The translations under genes and the position numbers were made by a program. The notes under the pieces are model-generated. The model did no database searches. It saw only the letters and a program-made list of their open reading frames with translations, and was not told where the DNA came from. 64,000 nucleotides of DNA from Pyrenochaeta sp. MPI-SDFR-AT-0127 (Eukaryota; Ascomycota; Dothideomycetes; Pleosporales; Cucurbitariaceae), in the NCBI GenBank assembly GCA_020747015.1, contig JAGTJM010000005.1, forward strand, positions 248,001 to 312,000. Direction: 5' to 3'. Shown piece after piece: positions 1 through 11,851 of the stretch. The first letter of the stretch is position 1; every line of letters starts with the position of its first letter.

Positions 1-517
1 CTTACGTTACTCGCGAGCCAAGGGTCTAGGGACCAGTCTCTACCGCACTTGAAATGGTCTGCAACCACAACGAAGCTGCGCATGCCGTTGAAGTTCACCC
101 AATCCCAGTTCTTTTTGGCATCCTGGAACGTTTTGTTGTGATGGAACTGTACCCACATATCCTGTGTGCAATTGACAGCCTTCAATTGGAAAGCAAATCT
201 GGCCATGTCGATGATGAGTCGGTCTTGCGGAGTCCATACAACTAAAGAAACAATCATTTGCGTATTGTTTGGTGCTATAGTTGTTAATAGCAGTGGAAGA
301 TATGGACGCATCACTTGCCATTTGGAGGAGTGGTGAACATCAGTTGCTCGTGGTCCCCAAGAGTTACATTAGCAGGCTGTTCCACATCTTGTCTTTTCTG
401 GATTGGGACAGAATCATCCCATAGATGACGCGGTAGCGGCTCAAGGTCGATGTAATCTAGTGCATACACGATTTGAACCAGCCAGAATATGGCGGAGATG
501 AATGACAATTCCTTCAT
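1..517 (-). CDS. Secreted DUF7029-like protein (3' end outside window)
   Basis: Partial gene whose C-terminal part lies beyond the left edge. Starting at the ATG at 517 (rather than the in-frame ATG at 604) puts a hydrophobic signal peptide at the N-terminus (MKELSFISAIFWLVQIVYA). Exon 1 is 517..319 and exon 2 is 274..1. The only junction that keeps the good frame is a GC-AG intron, 318..275 (44 nt, donor G|GCAAGT, acceptor TATAG). Exon 2 encodes FQDAKKNWDWVNF followed by SFVVVADHFKCG, the W-x-WV...DH-x2-CG pattern I associate with the fungal DUF7029 domain, whose function is unknown. The signal peptide implies export to the wall or outside the cell. The exon junction is inferred and the family call is from memory of the pattern. 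Confidence 0.6.
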
Positions 518-2889
518 GGTAATCAGAAACGCGTATTGCAAGTAGCAAGGAATGGCAATCAGGGCGCAGCAGTTCCTACAGATGAAGTGTACAAACTTGA
601 CCATGCATAGATTTTATATCATTTTGAGGCTGCATACACAAGAGCTCTTTGGCTGGGCATCGGGCTCAGGAGATTACATTGCATGCTTTGGATGCTTCTC
701 GGCAAGTTTTGTTCGAGTAGAATGCGTGGAACGGAACATGCCCCAAGGCCTTCCCGTCCCTACTTTTTTCCTGAAGGGGTTGAATCCGTTTGATGTAGCA
801 TCCTCGAAGGCAATATTAATTAAAGCTGAGGAGAACACGAGCTCAATTCTCATGACTTGTTATCTTTTACATCCTCGCTTTTCTCGCTTTGGCTTTGGCT
901 TCCTTAGCTGGAGCAGCGCCAGCCAAGAATTGAAAATAGAAGGCTCTCTCGGAAATGTTGGGAAGACGGGTGGTGGACGGAACGAGTATATTGACCGAAA
1001 ATGATTCAGGGAAGAGGGCGATCTGGATTGGGCAGAGAGCGATGCCCTTGGTTGAGAAATCGGCAAATGGTTCTGATAGGCCGAAGACTAGAAGCTGGGC
1101 GTAATACAATACTAAAAATGTGGCGGACGGGTGCCTGCATTCCGTCACGCGGACATTACTCACCAACAACCTGTATGTGGACCTTCGGCAGCCCCTTACA
1201 TTAACGTCAATTATGATTACGCTAAAATCCAGATGTTCCAAATTTGAACTTCATAGAAAACTAGATAGTGATATTGGTTTCGAGTGTGGCTAGTTGATTT
1301 CTAAATAGCTATCTGGCCACAATCTCAGATTGTAGAATCAGAGAATTTTGGCCCTCTTATATGATAGACGGCATTGTAATTCTACCTTTCGTTCGCATTT
1401 AAAGGAAGCCTAATTGGCAAATTGTTTTAGTTGAAGGTGGTCGCAACTCAACCAAATGTGACGGCTTAGGTTACTAACCGTGACTTTATTTATAGTAGCC
1501 TCGTTCGTACTGTACGTGAACTTAGACTTTCTGACATCTTCTTGGTCCTTGATACAAAACTCCGCGTTTAATACACATGTTTTATTGCTATGTATATCAA
1601 AGTTGCAGAAATTTTCTCCTCTTAATGATATTTCCACATTTATTATAGGTTGAAATATTCAGGCGGTCCACCATTCCTGCGCTTAGGGGGCCGTCAACCA
1701 TCCCTAAGCATGCAATTTCCTCTCAACTCACAGCTAAGGTGTAAGAATACCCCGTGGTTGGGCCAAATAGTGTAGCAGAGGAAGAAGGCATGTGCAACCT
1801 TGTTCTAATTGTTACGCAATAGCCTGGATTTAAGAACATGGTGGAGGCGTAGCTTGCGTGTTTGAAGACATGGGTAATTTGAGCACTTGCAAACAAGAAA
1901 TAGGGTTCACGGTGGTAAGTAAAGTATCAGTAAACAAAGTCTATTGCTTGGAAGATGCACTCCGAAAACTTACTTGAAATGCCGACCTCCATATCTGGAA
2001 GAGTGAAACCTCTCTAATAGCATGCGAGAGAATGTGCAGGTCTTTTATGCAAGAGACGATATGAGAGACAAACACAGATTTTCGGTACCGCTAGGGGCAA
2101 GGCACAGAGAGAATGAGTTTGAACGTGCAAATCTGCAACTCGATGCTTACTTACTAGCGCCTACAAGAACCCTTAGCACTGGGCGATTCCAGAGTAGGAA
2201 TTGTATATGAATGCGAAGTACGAGAAAAAACACTATAAGTTTATTAGAGCAAGGGGTACAAGGTTGCAGTTTATCCGGCGGATCGATCCATACGCCGGAG
2301 ATAAACAGCCATAGGAACGCAAGGGTACGACAGTCTAGACTTCTCCGCGATTAGCGCTGCAACACCTTACTTCGGCTTCTCCACGCCTTGGACGACATGG
2401 ATTTGGTGTGTACGAAATACGGAGTCCATGCGCACCTAATTTAACTCTGGGAGCTTCGATACCGCAAAGCGAGCAGGTGTACTGGTAAATGCAGTGAAAA
2501 TGAATATTAAATCTCACAATTGCGTGCGCACTCGAATTACCCTTGTGATCAATCGTGGCACTTGAAGTTGTCATCAAGAATACGAAAACCAAAATTTCAT
2601 ATTCGTGAGCAGGCGTGCGAAGTATTCTGGAGTCTTTTTCTACATTATTTAGCAGTGATCGTGTAACTTTTAACATAGAACGGTCGAGAACGTAACATTT
2701 CTCTTGAAAGCGTACTAAAATATCTGACAACATAACAGCATCGATTTTCCGATCCACATAGCATAGGCTAGAGGACACACTGCCCTGGAAATTAATGAGG
2801 ATTTGTCAACAGGTTCTGCATCCATCAAACAGAGATCTGTTAGGATCATGGAGTTCGTTGTAAAAGCCAAGACGGAGTAGTAGTAGTAT
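518..2889. other. Intergenic, no gene supported
   Basis: AT-rich stretch with only short open frames that lack family motifs or splice partners. A minus-strand frame at 2335..2778 looks mildly protein-like but has no recognisable domain, so I do not call it. The stretch from about 1240 to 1700 is notably AT-rich. Confidence 0.5.
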
Positions 2890-3315
2890 ACGTGTTCCAC
2901 CACCTAGTGGGCCGAACCACCTAGTGGGCCACCCCAAAAACCCACCAAAAATGGCCAAAACAGCATGTTGAGATCTCAACCACGGCTACATCTCACAGGA
3001 CCAGGTCTCAGAGATAGCTTTCTATTACTATTAGAAAGCATATTCTAGAGTGTAAGTTTATAGACTCTAGCCAATCTCTCAATCTCGAGTTTTAGTCAAA
3101 ATTTAGGGGCTAAAAGTGAATATCTTAATAACTATAACCTTAATATATTCTATACTCCTAGAAAATACTCTAAGTAGGGTAAAAAGACTATATACTAATT
3201 CTAGATCTATAAAATACAGCCGTGGTTAAGATCTCAATATGCCGTTTTGGCCATTTTTGGTGGGTTTTTGGGGTGGCCCACTAGGTGGTTTGGCCCACTA
3301 GGTGGTGGAACACGT
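2890..3315. mobile_element. MITE-like element with ~100-bp terminal inverted repeats
   Basis: A 426-bp non-coding element. The left arm (about 2890..2990) and the reverse complement of the right arm (about 3214..3315) align over roughly 100 bp, both starting ACGTGTTCCACCACCTAG. Each arm contains an internal near-duplicate of the motif CCACCTAGTGGGCC. The differences between the arms that I can see are transitions, as expected of RIP or deamination. The core (about 2995..3210) is very AT-rich and encodes nothing. The flanks show TAT on both sides, a possible 3-bp (or TA) target duplication. It has no transposase and would depend on one encoded elsewhere. Confidence 0.85.
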
Positions 3316-5005
3316 TATGTATATCTTAATATGTAAGCCAAAGGTTGCCGGCATAATGATTAAAGAGGCACTGCAGTAGACATAACGCGGAGTAGAAGTT
3401 GATAGCCTACGATCCAGGAACCCTGATGATTACTTGGTTGGGCTTGTCGATAATGATGATCGCATGCTATGATTAAGCTGCTCTAGCTTGTCAAACAGAG
3501 GAGATAGTTACACTACCGGGGCAATTTAAGATCCATAACAAGAGCCACATACCATAAAGTCGTGATCAGGGCTGTTTAAGCAAATCGTTAATTCTTCACT
3601 GAAAACTTACGAATACATGTAGAGAGAGCTCACCGCATCTGGTATGCAAACAGCACTACACCCCTTGTAATTCTCTTGATCAGCACTTTCTTCAGGAACT
3701 TTGTGCGCAAAGCTTCTTTTGCACCGTCATTGAGTCAGTAGTGGTCGTGCTTCCCTTGTGGGAGATCATCAGCTTGCCTTCGGTAAGGACATCTCCATCC
3801 ACCAAACCCGAATCAAACGCTTGAATCAGCATAAACATCGTGCCCATATGCTCGCAAGGCCATACCGCCCGGTGAGTTAGTTCAACAGCCTCCCATCGAC
3901 CAGCGTTGGCGAGATGATAACACTGTCGACATCTGGTACTATCCTGTTTGATCATGCAATGTACTTGGATCTGGGCGCATTTCGGGATCCGATCGTTCCA
4001 CACGAGTAATGCATCTTACTACAGCTACAACTCGCTGCATACGGCCTGAAAATCAGATTTTTGGTGTTTGCAAAGCGTCTTGAGAGCGGTGATTGCGGAT
4101 ATGTTAATTACACGGTCTATAGAGTCTGCGCGGTGAGATTCAAGCTTGGTCCTATCAAAGAATTTGATGAGAAAGGAGGGCGAATGTCAAGACTTGAGTT
4201 CCAGACTGTAAGCAAATCATGACTTGTGTCGAACGATCAGAAGGCTAGGCTGGGGATTCTAGGCTTGGGAGGAGTTGATAGTGGCTATTGTTGCGGATAC
4301 TCTCGATGCTGAGAATAATGCTGCTGCGGTGTTATAGTGGTTGTCAATACTACCGCGGAGGTGGCAGAGATCGATTACGTTGTGACTGCAGTGACGGTGC
4401 GCCCAGATACTATCGTGTCCGTAGGATGCTGGGTATGGATATCATATCATGCTTTGAATGGGACTTCAAAGAGGGAAACGTTTAGTCTTGTCTGGTGCGA
4501 AATGGCACAGCTGGCCAACTCAAGACAGTCAAAGTTACGGATGCATATACCTAAATAACTTGAGATTAACTGGATGTTGTTAACGATGATGATGAGCGAG
4601 CTCTGCATATGAAGGTAAGGGAATAGCTGCCAGAGTAATGTGGTGAATACTGCAAAGCCACCACGGCGAGCCAACACAGGCGATAAACCTGAACCGAACA
4701 TCTGTAGTTTGGACTATTATTCATATCATTTAATGCTCAGTAGAAGTCGTCGACCGCTTTGCACTACTCCAATGTAAGCTTGCGAGGAAAAAACTCTAAT
4801 CACAATGACTGAACTCAAGTTCTACAAGGCTTGCAACTCGTATAACGAGTGATTATGACTGCATTATTTAGACAAGCACTCAACGGTTACTCATGTGGAG
4901 GAGTGCCTATCCCGTAAAGGATACCTTCAAATCAATCGGCGACTAGCGAAAGGCCATCGTTTCATCAGCCCCTGTGAGCTCCAGACTAACCCTTGCCATT
5001 GGAGT
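3316..5005. other. Intergenic, possible gene remnants
   Basis: No complete gene. A 103-codon minus-strand frame (3692..4003) has a plausible amino-acid composition but begins at a non-ATG codon just after a stop and shows no recognised domain. It may be an exon or relic of a decayed gene. A Val/Thr-rich plus-strand frame around 4337..4558 is likewise unsupported. Confidence 0.4.
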
Positions 5006-5860
5006 TTAGACTTGTGACGTCTCAGCCTTTTCCATCGCTTTCACGGCCTCCTGTGCAATGGAGCGAGTATGAATGGACACATCTGGTTGCTTCGCTAAGT
5101 TCTTCCATTTCTCCAACCAAAACCTCCAGCGTGCATCAGAAAACCCTAATTCATCCTGCCAGCTTCCCGTCGTGCTAGTCAACATACCTTTGGTCTGAGA
5201 CTCTTTGCAACGGCGATATAGCTCAGGTCCTGCATAAAGGAATAGCTGTGCAGCAGCTTCGAGACTATTAGACTCTTGGTCGTTGATATCTGTCTCCAAC
5301 GCTTCGGCAATAGCTCGTGTGGCGCGATCCAGCCCACTTCCGTACGATGTGAGCGCGTCCTCACCTGTAGAGGCTAGGCGAGCAGCATACGCACAGGCGT
5401 TTTTCCAAGCCACTTTTCTCTTTGCTTTCTCTTCGTCGCTTGCGTTGTGGTCGATGAGGAAGCGCGCGGAGTGGCTGTTGAACGCATCCGCCCAATTACT
5501 CGCCCAGTCCGTTAGTTCTCTCCAGAAAAAGCCATCATCGAAATCCATATACTCTTCCCCTTCTCCTTTTGGTTCTTCTGTCTTTGGGAGTTTTCGTATC
5601 ATCTGCAAGATGGATATAATCTGTGGTTGCGCAGATGGTAGTTCGACCGCCGTGTCGTTCAAGAGCGTCCAGAGCCCACCAAGCCTCTGTTTCAGCTCGA
5701 CGGGAGTAGAAGAGGCTTCAGGGTGCGCCGTCAGACGTCTGGCGGCTTCTGCGTTGGTGATCAAGCCTTCAAGGCTATCTTTCAGCGCATTGATCTGATA
5801 ATCTGTAATGTCATAGCCTGCGAATGTTGAGGTATGATTGCTGAGATAATTGTTTTCCAT
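5006..5860 (-). CDS. DUF3632 family protein
   Basis: Intronless 284-residue protein. The ATG at 5860 opens MENNYLSNHTSTFAGYD, and the frame runs without a break to 5006. The sequence is helical and Trp-rich: a segment near residues 112-130 reads FFWRELTDWASNWADAF, and the C-terminal third has SDARWRFWLEKWKNLA. This combination of length, early short helices and W-x2-WL/WK elements fits the fungal DUF3632 family, which has no known function. There is no signal peptide or membrane segment, so a cytosolic or nuclear location is likely. Both neighbours are far away, so context gives no hint. The family name is a recognition call; the gene itself is secure. Confidence 0.75.
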   Translation of the reverse strand: MENNYLSNHTSTFAGYDITDYQINALKDSLEGLITNAEAARRLTAHPEASSTPVELKQRLGGLWTLLNDTAVELPSAQPQIISILQMIRKLPKTEEPKGEGEEYMDFDDGFFWRELTDWASNWADAFNSHSARFLIDHNASDEEKAKRKVAWKNACAYAARLASTGEDALTSYGSGLDRATRAIAEALETDINDQESNSLEAAAQLFLYAGPELYRRCKESQTKGMLTSTTGSWQDELGFSDARWRFWLEKWKNLAKQPDVSIHTRSIAQEAVKAMEKAETSQV

Positions 5861-7017
5861 AACGTAAAAGGCTATTTTCCTGTCACTCCAGCTGTCGCGG
5901 TGGGTCTAAGCAGTTGCTGCGTTGTGGGTTGAGATTATTGTTCTTGTAGTGAAGCCAAAGATTTCAAGTGTGCGGTAGACTGCTCAAAATCAAAGAGGGA
6001 GAGTTTGACCCGATAGCTGGCCGATACCTTGATGAAAAGTCTGCGATGATGTCACCGCAGAGGTGATTACGTTTATAGATCTGGTGTCAGCCTTAGGCGT
6101 GACATGGAGGACCTCTTGAAACAATGGCGGGGTCCGACAAAATAAGCAACAATAAGCAATGTACGCAATCTGACAACTATATAGCTCTTCAAACTTTATT
6201 TACGTCATTATTGTGCAATTGTTAAATCGAATAAATTTTGCTTTGAAAACTAGGGACCCGGCTTGGGGCTGCACAATGTTCTGCCAATTGCAGGTACCAA
6301 CGTAGAGTCGAGTAAGCTGATTTTTGCAAAATTAGTTGAAGATTAGAGACATCGCTTCTTTAGGTTGACATAGTAAAGTTCATTAGAAAACTTGCATTCC
6401 GCAGTCGTTAAAGTCCTTGGGGCACTTATGATCTGAAATGCGCTTCAAAGCTAAATTTCATGCCTCGGACGTCTTCAACTACCATGGTCCTCTCATTACT
6501 CCGGAATAAGTGAATTGATAATTGAATACTAACATTATGAAAATTCTATCATATTAGTAAACCGTAGAGTCGTCCGAGTATCAACTGGGTTTCACGATGA
6601 TGTCCGCGTATGCAAATCAGCGCAAATGTCTCTGGTCTCGGAGAGAAGTTTACGATAAATTCACAGCTTCACAGCCACACTCCTAACGCTTGACGTAACT
6701 ACATTCCAGGGTGTTTGGGGGTGCTGCTACTCAGCAGGCAACGAGGCCATAGAGAAAGTGTGGGGGCTGAGCCTGGGAGTGATAGGTAGGCCTGAAGGAT
6801 ACATGTGGCTCTGGCATTGTGAGGATCGAGATGCTGAATTTCTAAATTCGGATAATCGGAGTTGTCATCAAATGCAGTCAGTGCTAAACAATCATATATA
6901 AGACCTCGATAGATGGTCACTAAGCCATCTTCACTCAGTTATCCAGAACATACACTACCACTTCACTCGCAATACACAACTACACAACCCATTACAGTTC
7001 CCTATACTCTCTCCACA
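5861..7017. other. Intergenic / upstream region of the secreted RNase-like gene
   Basis: No gene seen. The left part is the promoter of the minus-strand DUF3632 gene and the right part is the promoter and 5' UTR of the plus-strand gene starting at 7018. The last 60 nt before that start are CA-rich and CT-rich, typical of fungal 5' leaders. Confidence 0.5.
6895..6902 (+). promoter_or_regulatory. TATA box
   Basis: TATATAAG lies 116 to 123 nt upstream of the ATG at 7018, followed by a CA-rich leader. The position is plausible for transcription starting in the following 30 to 60 nt. Confidence 0.5.
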
Positions 7018-7576
7018 ATGCAGATTACCAACCTTTTTTTCTATATCCTCACCATCACCTCTGCGGTTTATGCTGCTCCGACCCCAGTGGATATTGCTGT
7101 GAGATCACCGCCTACTGATCTTCCTTCCACGATCCATGGATTTCCGCCAAAGGATTGGGAATGTAAAACTAGCCAGACTAAAGATACTAGTACTTATGCT
7201 GCTTCATAACAGTTCATTAGTAGTGTGCTGACTGTTCGCAGCGCGAAAGTTTTCGGCCGATTATATCAAAAGAAGCACCGAATATGGACTTCAACTACGG
7301 GACAATGGCAACAACAAGGCTGGAAACAGCAAGTACCCTGAGTTTTTCACTAACCCAGAGAGTATTCCTGGTCTAGAGAACTACAAAGGCGCGACCAACA
7401 TTGACCACTTTCCGCTAAACTACGACGATAAGACGGTGTTTACCGGCGGTACACCAACCAGCGATGCTCGCGTTGTCTATCAGCATGATGTTGACTCCGA
7501 TGAAGCAACATTTATTGGAGTATGGAGTCATGCAGGTAGAAAGGACGGAAAATTTGAGAAGTGTACAGAAAAGTAA
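7018..7576 (+). CDS. Small secreted RNase T1/F1-fold protein, probably catalytically dead
   Basis: A 168-residue protein with exons 7018..7189 and 7242..7576 (intron 52 nt, branch CTGAC, acceptor CGCAG). The N-terminus is a signal peptide (MQITNLFFYILTITSAVYA). The mature part follows the guanyl-specific RNase T1/F1/U2 layout: a KFSADYI helix start, a KYPEFF segment, the strand IDHFPLN, then TVFTGG, ARVVY, and GVWSHAGR-x7-C. Two cysteines (WEC and FEKC) could form the conserved long-range disulfide. Relative to RNase T1, Arg77 and His92 have counterparts, but the YPH histidine (His40) is Glu and the catalytic Glu58 position reads His. This resembles RNase-like effectors that kept the fold but not the activity. 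An alternative donor at 7163 would remove the first cysteine. The role as an effector is inference. Confidence 0.75.
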
Positions 7577-8509
7577 GCTCTGCTCGAATTCCAGTGGATT
7601 GAAAGTGGAAAGATTGGGAATGAGCCAGCGGAGTAGCACACGAGCGACTTAGTATTCCGTCATCATACATGAGTCTTCAAACTTCTGTGTGCCATAGACT
7701 AAGACTAATAATTGAACGCTATCTACGTATAAGTGTACTTAGTGCACCCCGTCACTATCAATTAAGAAGAAAACACAATAAGATACATTTGGACTTGTTT
7801 CTTATCCAATTACTGTTTTACCATAACTATGCTACTTAATTAGGCATGTTACTGTCTTAGTTGTTGTTAGTGCACTTTCTTTTGAATTTGTATCACCTCA
7901 CATGTATGATATGAGTCTTTGAAACACCTAACTTCTTGATCTTGATTGATATCTGCCTAGACTTAATGCCTAATACAGTCATTGTGTTAGTTCCTCTAAC
8001 TTCTTTATGAATTTCAAAAACCCCTCGCGAGATCATTTGCCCGCCTTTCACGATAACAAGTGCAACATGGTTGCTGAATCTTTTTTATGTGCACAAAACC
8101 ATAGCTTACCGCAGAAATGGTTGATTGCTTTGGGCGAAGCGACGTGGCATACTATGATTAATTATGATTCGCCGACATGAACATATCATATTCAATCTTA
8201 TTCTGCCTAGCATCGAGCGGTAAACATGCGGGAGCCCGCACTCTCTAGGTACATACACATACATGATTGAAAGACCTCATGGGACAAGCTTCAGTATAAT
8301 TCACGGAGATATGTACAGAATCAGGTAATAATCTGGGCAATGCCCTAAAAGGAGTCATGACCCAATATGATTGTAATACATTTTTGTCGTTCCAACGATG
8401 AACAGTGTGGTAGGAATACTTTGAATCTTAACAACAGATTAACTAGGAACAATTTCGCAACTTGAATTGCTTAAGGAATTATTCCACTACCGTCACCTGT
8501 TGTCATATC
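7577..8509. other. Intergenic, nothing recognised
   Basis: AT-rich spacer between two convergent genes (plus-strand RNase-like and minus-strand NmrA-like). It should hold both 3' UTRs. No open frame of note. Confidence 0.5.
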
Positions 8510-9670
8510 CTAGTCGCTTGCAAAATTGGCATTTAAAGCATCTCTAACTTTCAAGGGTGTAATATGTGGAAGTATCGAGTTCAAAGTGTTTTCTTCTCTA
8601 AGGTTGAAATCACCATTCTCCATTGTCAATCCGACGGCTGTAATGAATTCTAGCAACTTTTCCTTCGGGGTCGGCATGAACTGGAGCGCTTTTGCTAGCG
8701 CAGGGAGCACTGTAGCTTGTCCTTTTTTCAGATCGTCCACACTATCATAGACAATCTTGAACTTCGTACCTATTATGCCAACGTTCGCCACATCATTAGC
8801 ACTGTTCCGCACCCGTAGGATTGAACATTAGGATAGCACACCTTTGACAGCCTGGGCATGACCAACAAACTCGTTCCAAGTCAGCTTGTCTCCAATGACG
8901 TAGTACTCCAACTCCCATTTCTGGAAATCCAACACTAAATCTACGTATTTTGCAAGATCGAATGTATGAATGAATGCAATTGGCGTATTGCCTGACCCTG
9001 GAATCGCGGCCGTGTTATGTTCAAGGTCGATGTAGAACGGCATTGCAGGCAGATATGTCTTTATCGCTGGTGTAGCATAATAGTCGGTGAAGAGTCCATT
9101 ATAAAACACAGTGTACTCCAATGGCGAATTTTCCAAGGCAGCCATCGCTTGGCGCTTTATTGGAATTGTAGGAATTAAAGTAGAGTTCCTATTCTGGTCA
9201 ATCAAAGTTGCCTTGTTTTGGGTATTGATACAACCTGTTCCAGTTTAGAGGAAATTCACTTACTCCACTGTTTCAGGGATTCCCCAATTACTGGGAATAA
9301 ACCTTTCTGTAGCTTTCGAAGCTTCAGCTGCTTGGATCATATTCACCTCAGGTGGAACGCCCTCTCCGGGTATTGTTAGCAGTGCTGAAATCACGGTGTG
9401 AATCTTTTGCTCTTCAAAGACCTTTTTTAAACCCTCGACGGAAGAGTAATCGACCACTATGATGGGAATATTTAGGTCATTTGCAAGTGCATCGTTTTTC
9501 TGCGCTCGTTAGGTACTCTCTAAATCTTTGCATAGTTTATGCATCTGTGGGGTCCAGAATTGTACCTGCCGACTCAAAATCATGACTTCGTGCTTCTGTC
9601 GAGCATGAATAGCTTCAACAAGGGCACGGCCAACGCCGCCCGTGCCCCCTGCTACAGCAACAATAACCAT
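8510..9670 (-). CDS. NmrA-like / isoflavone-reductase-type NAD(P)-binding protein
   Basis: Four exons (9670..9566, 9499..9264, 9188..8842, 8769..8510) give 315 residues and close in frame, with introns of 66, 75 and 72 nt. The N-terminus VIVAVAGGTGGVGRALVEA is a Rossmann dinucleotide-binding loop (GGTGGVG). Later landmarks are ERFIPSNWG, LEYTVFYNG and AIPGSGNTP, with a conserved C-terminal GTKFKIVYDSV block, all typical of fungal NmrA/PCBER-like atypical short-chain reductases. Members either reduce small aromatic substrates or sense NADP(H); the substrate here cannot be told. There is no signal peptide, so the cytosol is likely. The second junction looks frameshifted if the first AG (9235) is used; the AG at 9189 restores the frame. 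Confidence 0.85.
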
Positions 9671-11851
9671 AGCTGTTCGGCAAGAGATATAGAACCAAAT
9701 TAAGTATGTTCTCAAAGATCTTCGATAAGGTTTCGCCAAGAATGATTTGTTTCTCTTTCCTCATAAGATGAGAAGATGGACCTCTAAGCACTAGGGATAG
9801 TTGAGTTAAATACATGTACAATTCTTTTTTGTTGAGGCCCCCTTTGCAAGTACAAGTACATCACGATTGGTGCTAAAAGATCACAAGCTTAGCAAGTCCG
9901 CGATTCGTCCGCAATGTACGTTTTTCTTGATGTACCCTTGCTATCTGAAGCAAGAGATCACGTCCGCGATTAGTGCGGATAATCTGTGCTAAGTTCGGCG
10001 TTACCTTAATTCCTTCTACCGCTGTTATCACAGCATGGCGGATTCATCAGCTGTTTTCGGTGGGTAGAGATCGAGGATTATTTAACTTCTGCTATACGTT
10101 CTCATATCTTAACCGATAAGTAGGCTGGGAATAATCAACTCGGTCGCCGAACAGAACTGTTCTTCGACCGTGCGTGTACCCTTTCGGTGATCAGTGGCGG
10201 CGCTGCGCACGGACATAGGCAGATCAATTTGTCTGCAGCCAAGCTTCCTCGGACAAAGAACGGGAACTTTGCGTGACATTGAAGCCCGTCTAAGGCATCG
10301 AGCTATTGGCTATTGAAGCATTCCATGGGCCCTACATAATTGTTTCAGTTACAATTATAACATGGAGAGTAACCGACGCAAACACCAAATCGAAGCCCAG
10401 ATCCTGCCAAGATTAAGTCCCTCGCTACCTTTAACTACTGTGTCTTGACCAGAAGATTGAGAATCACTACGTCGTGAAGGTATGACCTTCTTAGATATCC
10501 AAGAAACGGAAAAAGACTGTTCTATAAGCCCAGGGCACCACTGCTCCAATCTACAGCGTTCTGAACAACACTATCAGCACGTGGCTTGCTAGAATAATGC
10601 CACGACGCGATGCTCAAGCAAATTCTTAAAGTTCACGAAGCGCAAAGATTAGGCCATCACTCATTACAGAGGGATGCTAAATGCACGAGGTCTTGCTTAC
10701 AAAGATGTAAAATGTGGTAGATCTCAGGGCTACACATGCAAGGGAACCATCATGGGCACATATAGTAAGAACTTCACGCTCCCAATGCAACTAACAACGT
10801 CCATAGTCTGGAGTAACTGCTATTCGCAGGTGTAGTGCGGTTGCTGGCTCTTCTCCTCAGATTATATAATGATTTTATTCTAGCATGGTACCTGTGGCTG
10901 ATAGTAGCTTACTGTAGCGACGGCTATAATATAAATCGTGGCAAATGTAGTGCGCGTCACGTCTCATTATTCACCCTCTGTGAACCTGTAATAGCGACTC
11001 GAACTATCTCTAGCTCACCTACCACTACCCGGCTAGTGTCAAATGAGGGACGATGTGGTGCCTAGCTAGCTGTTGGTTGCAATTAGCTTCTGAACTTCAA
11101 AACATAGAAACCTACCATTACTTGTAAGTAGACCAGTACTGGAGCAATTCGGATGTACACTAACTCTCGTTTCACTCACTTTCCGTTGTATCTAAACGCT
11201 TCAAGAGTCACTATGGCTATTGACGTAAACTTCGTACGCATCCACTGTAACGTTTTGATCCTTCTCGAGCTACGCCTATCATCTTCTGCATCCTGTTCCA
11301 TTTGACAGCCTTGCTTTTCATCTATCAGGTCGTTTTAAAGAAGACATAGCTTTTCAATCTTTCAGTAGAGTAGAGACTGCGCGTAATTTACCCTTTTCCT
11401 AACTCCGCGACCAAGTTCAAAGTACGCTTTCTCAGTTACATCAAAGTAATGGAGAGAATCTCTAAGCTTTAAGGAATATCGTGCCGAATTAGATCGCCCT
11501 GAAATCGGCTATATTTGTGAGTTACTACCTATGTGACGGAAAGGTAGCGTGGTTTGGCGTTCGGCTCAATCACGTGGGTACTAGTAGATTTTCGGCGGCT
11601 GTGCTCAGCCTGCGACACCTTTTCTGCGTCCATTCTCGAGCGGGGTAGCATAAACCATATCAACTCTCCATCATTCACAGCGGCATATTATTGCCGAAAA
11701 AGCATCTCGAGCTTGAGCTCTACCTACAACCGCTAAAACTGAAATTGAAGTTTAGCCGCCAAGCAGTCTGAACCAGGCCTTTGTCACATCTATATTGACT
11801 TACACTTTCACTAATTTCTACATTCATCCTCTAAACTCTATCGCGTGTTCA
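9671..11851. other. Long intergenic region with one palindrome
   Basis: More than 2 kb without a supportable gene. The only structure that stands out is a near-perfect 30-bp palindrome at 10141..10170. The right end is the promoter of the Zn2Cys6 gene at 11852. Confidence 0.5.
10141..10170. promoter_or_regulatory. 30-bp dyad, possible regulator site
   Basis: Two nested inverted arms, CGGTCG/CGACCG and GAACAG/CTGTTC, separated by a 2-nt mismatch on each side and centred on AA. This could bind a dimeric factor or form a hairpin. It lies about 470 bp upstream of the NmrA-like start and 1.7 kb upstream of the regulator start. Its function is a guess. Confidence 0.3.

Noticed and set aside
2335..2778. 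147-codon minus-strand frame
   Set aside because: No ATG-supported start with context, no motif, and an unusual composition in the second half.
3692..4003. 103-codon minus-strand frame with plausible composition
   Set aside because: It starts at a non-ATG codon just after a stop, has no clear splice partner and no domain.
9189..9263. Apparent frameshift or 29-nt intron in the NmrA-like gene
   Set aside because: Using the AG at 9189 instead of the one at 9235 gives a normal 75-nt intron and restores the frame, so the gene is intact.
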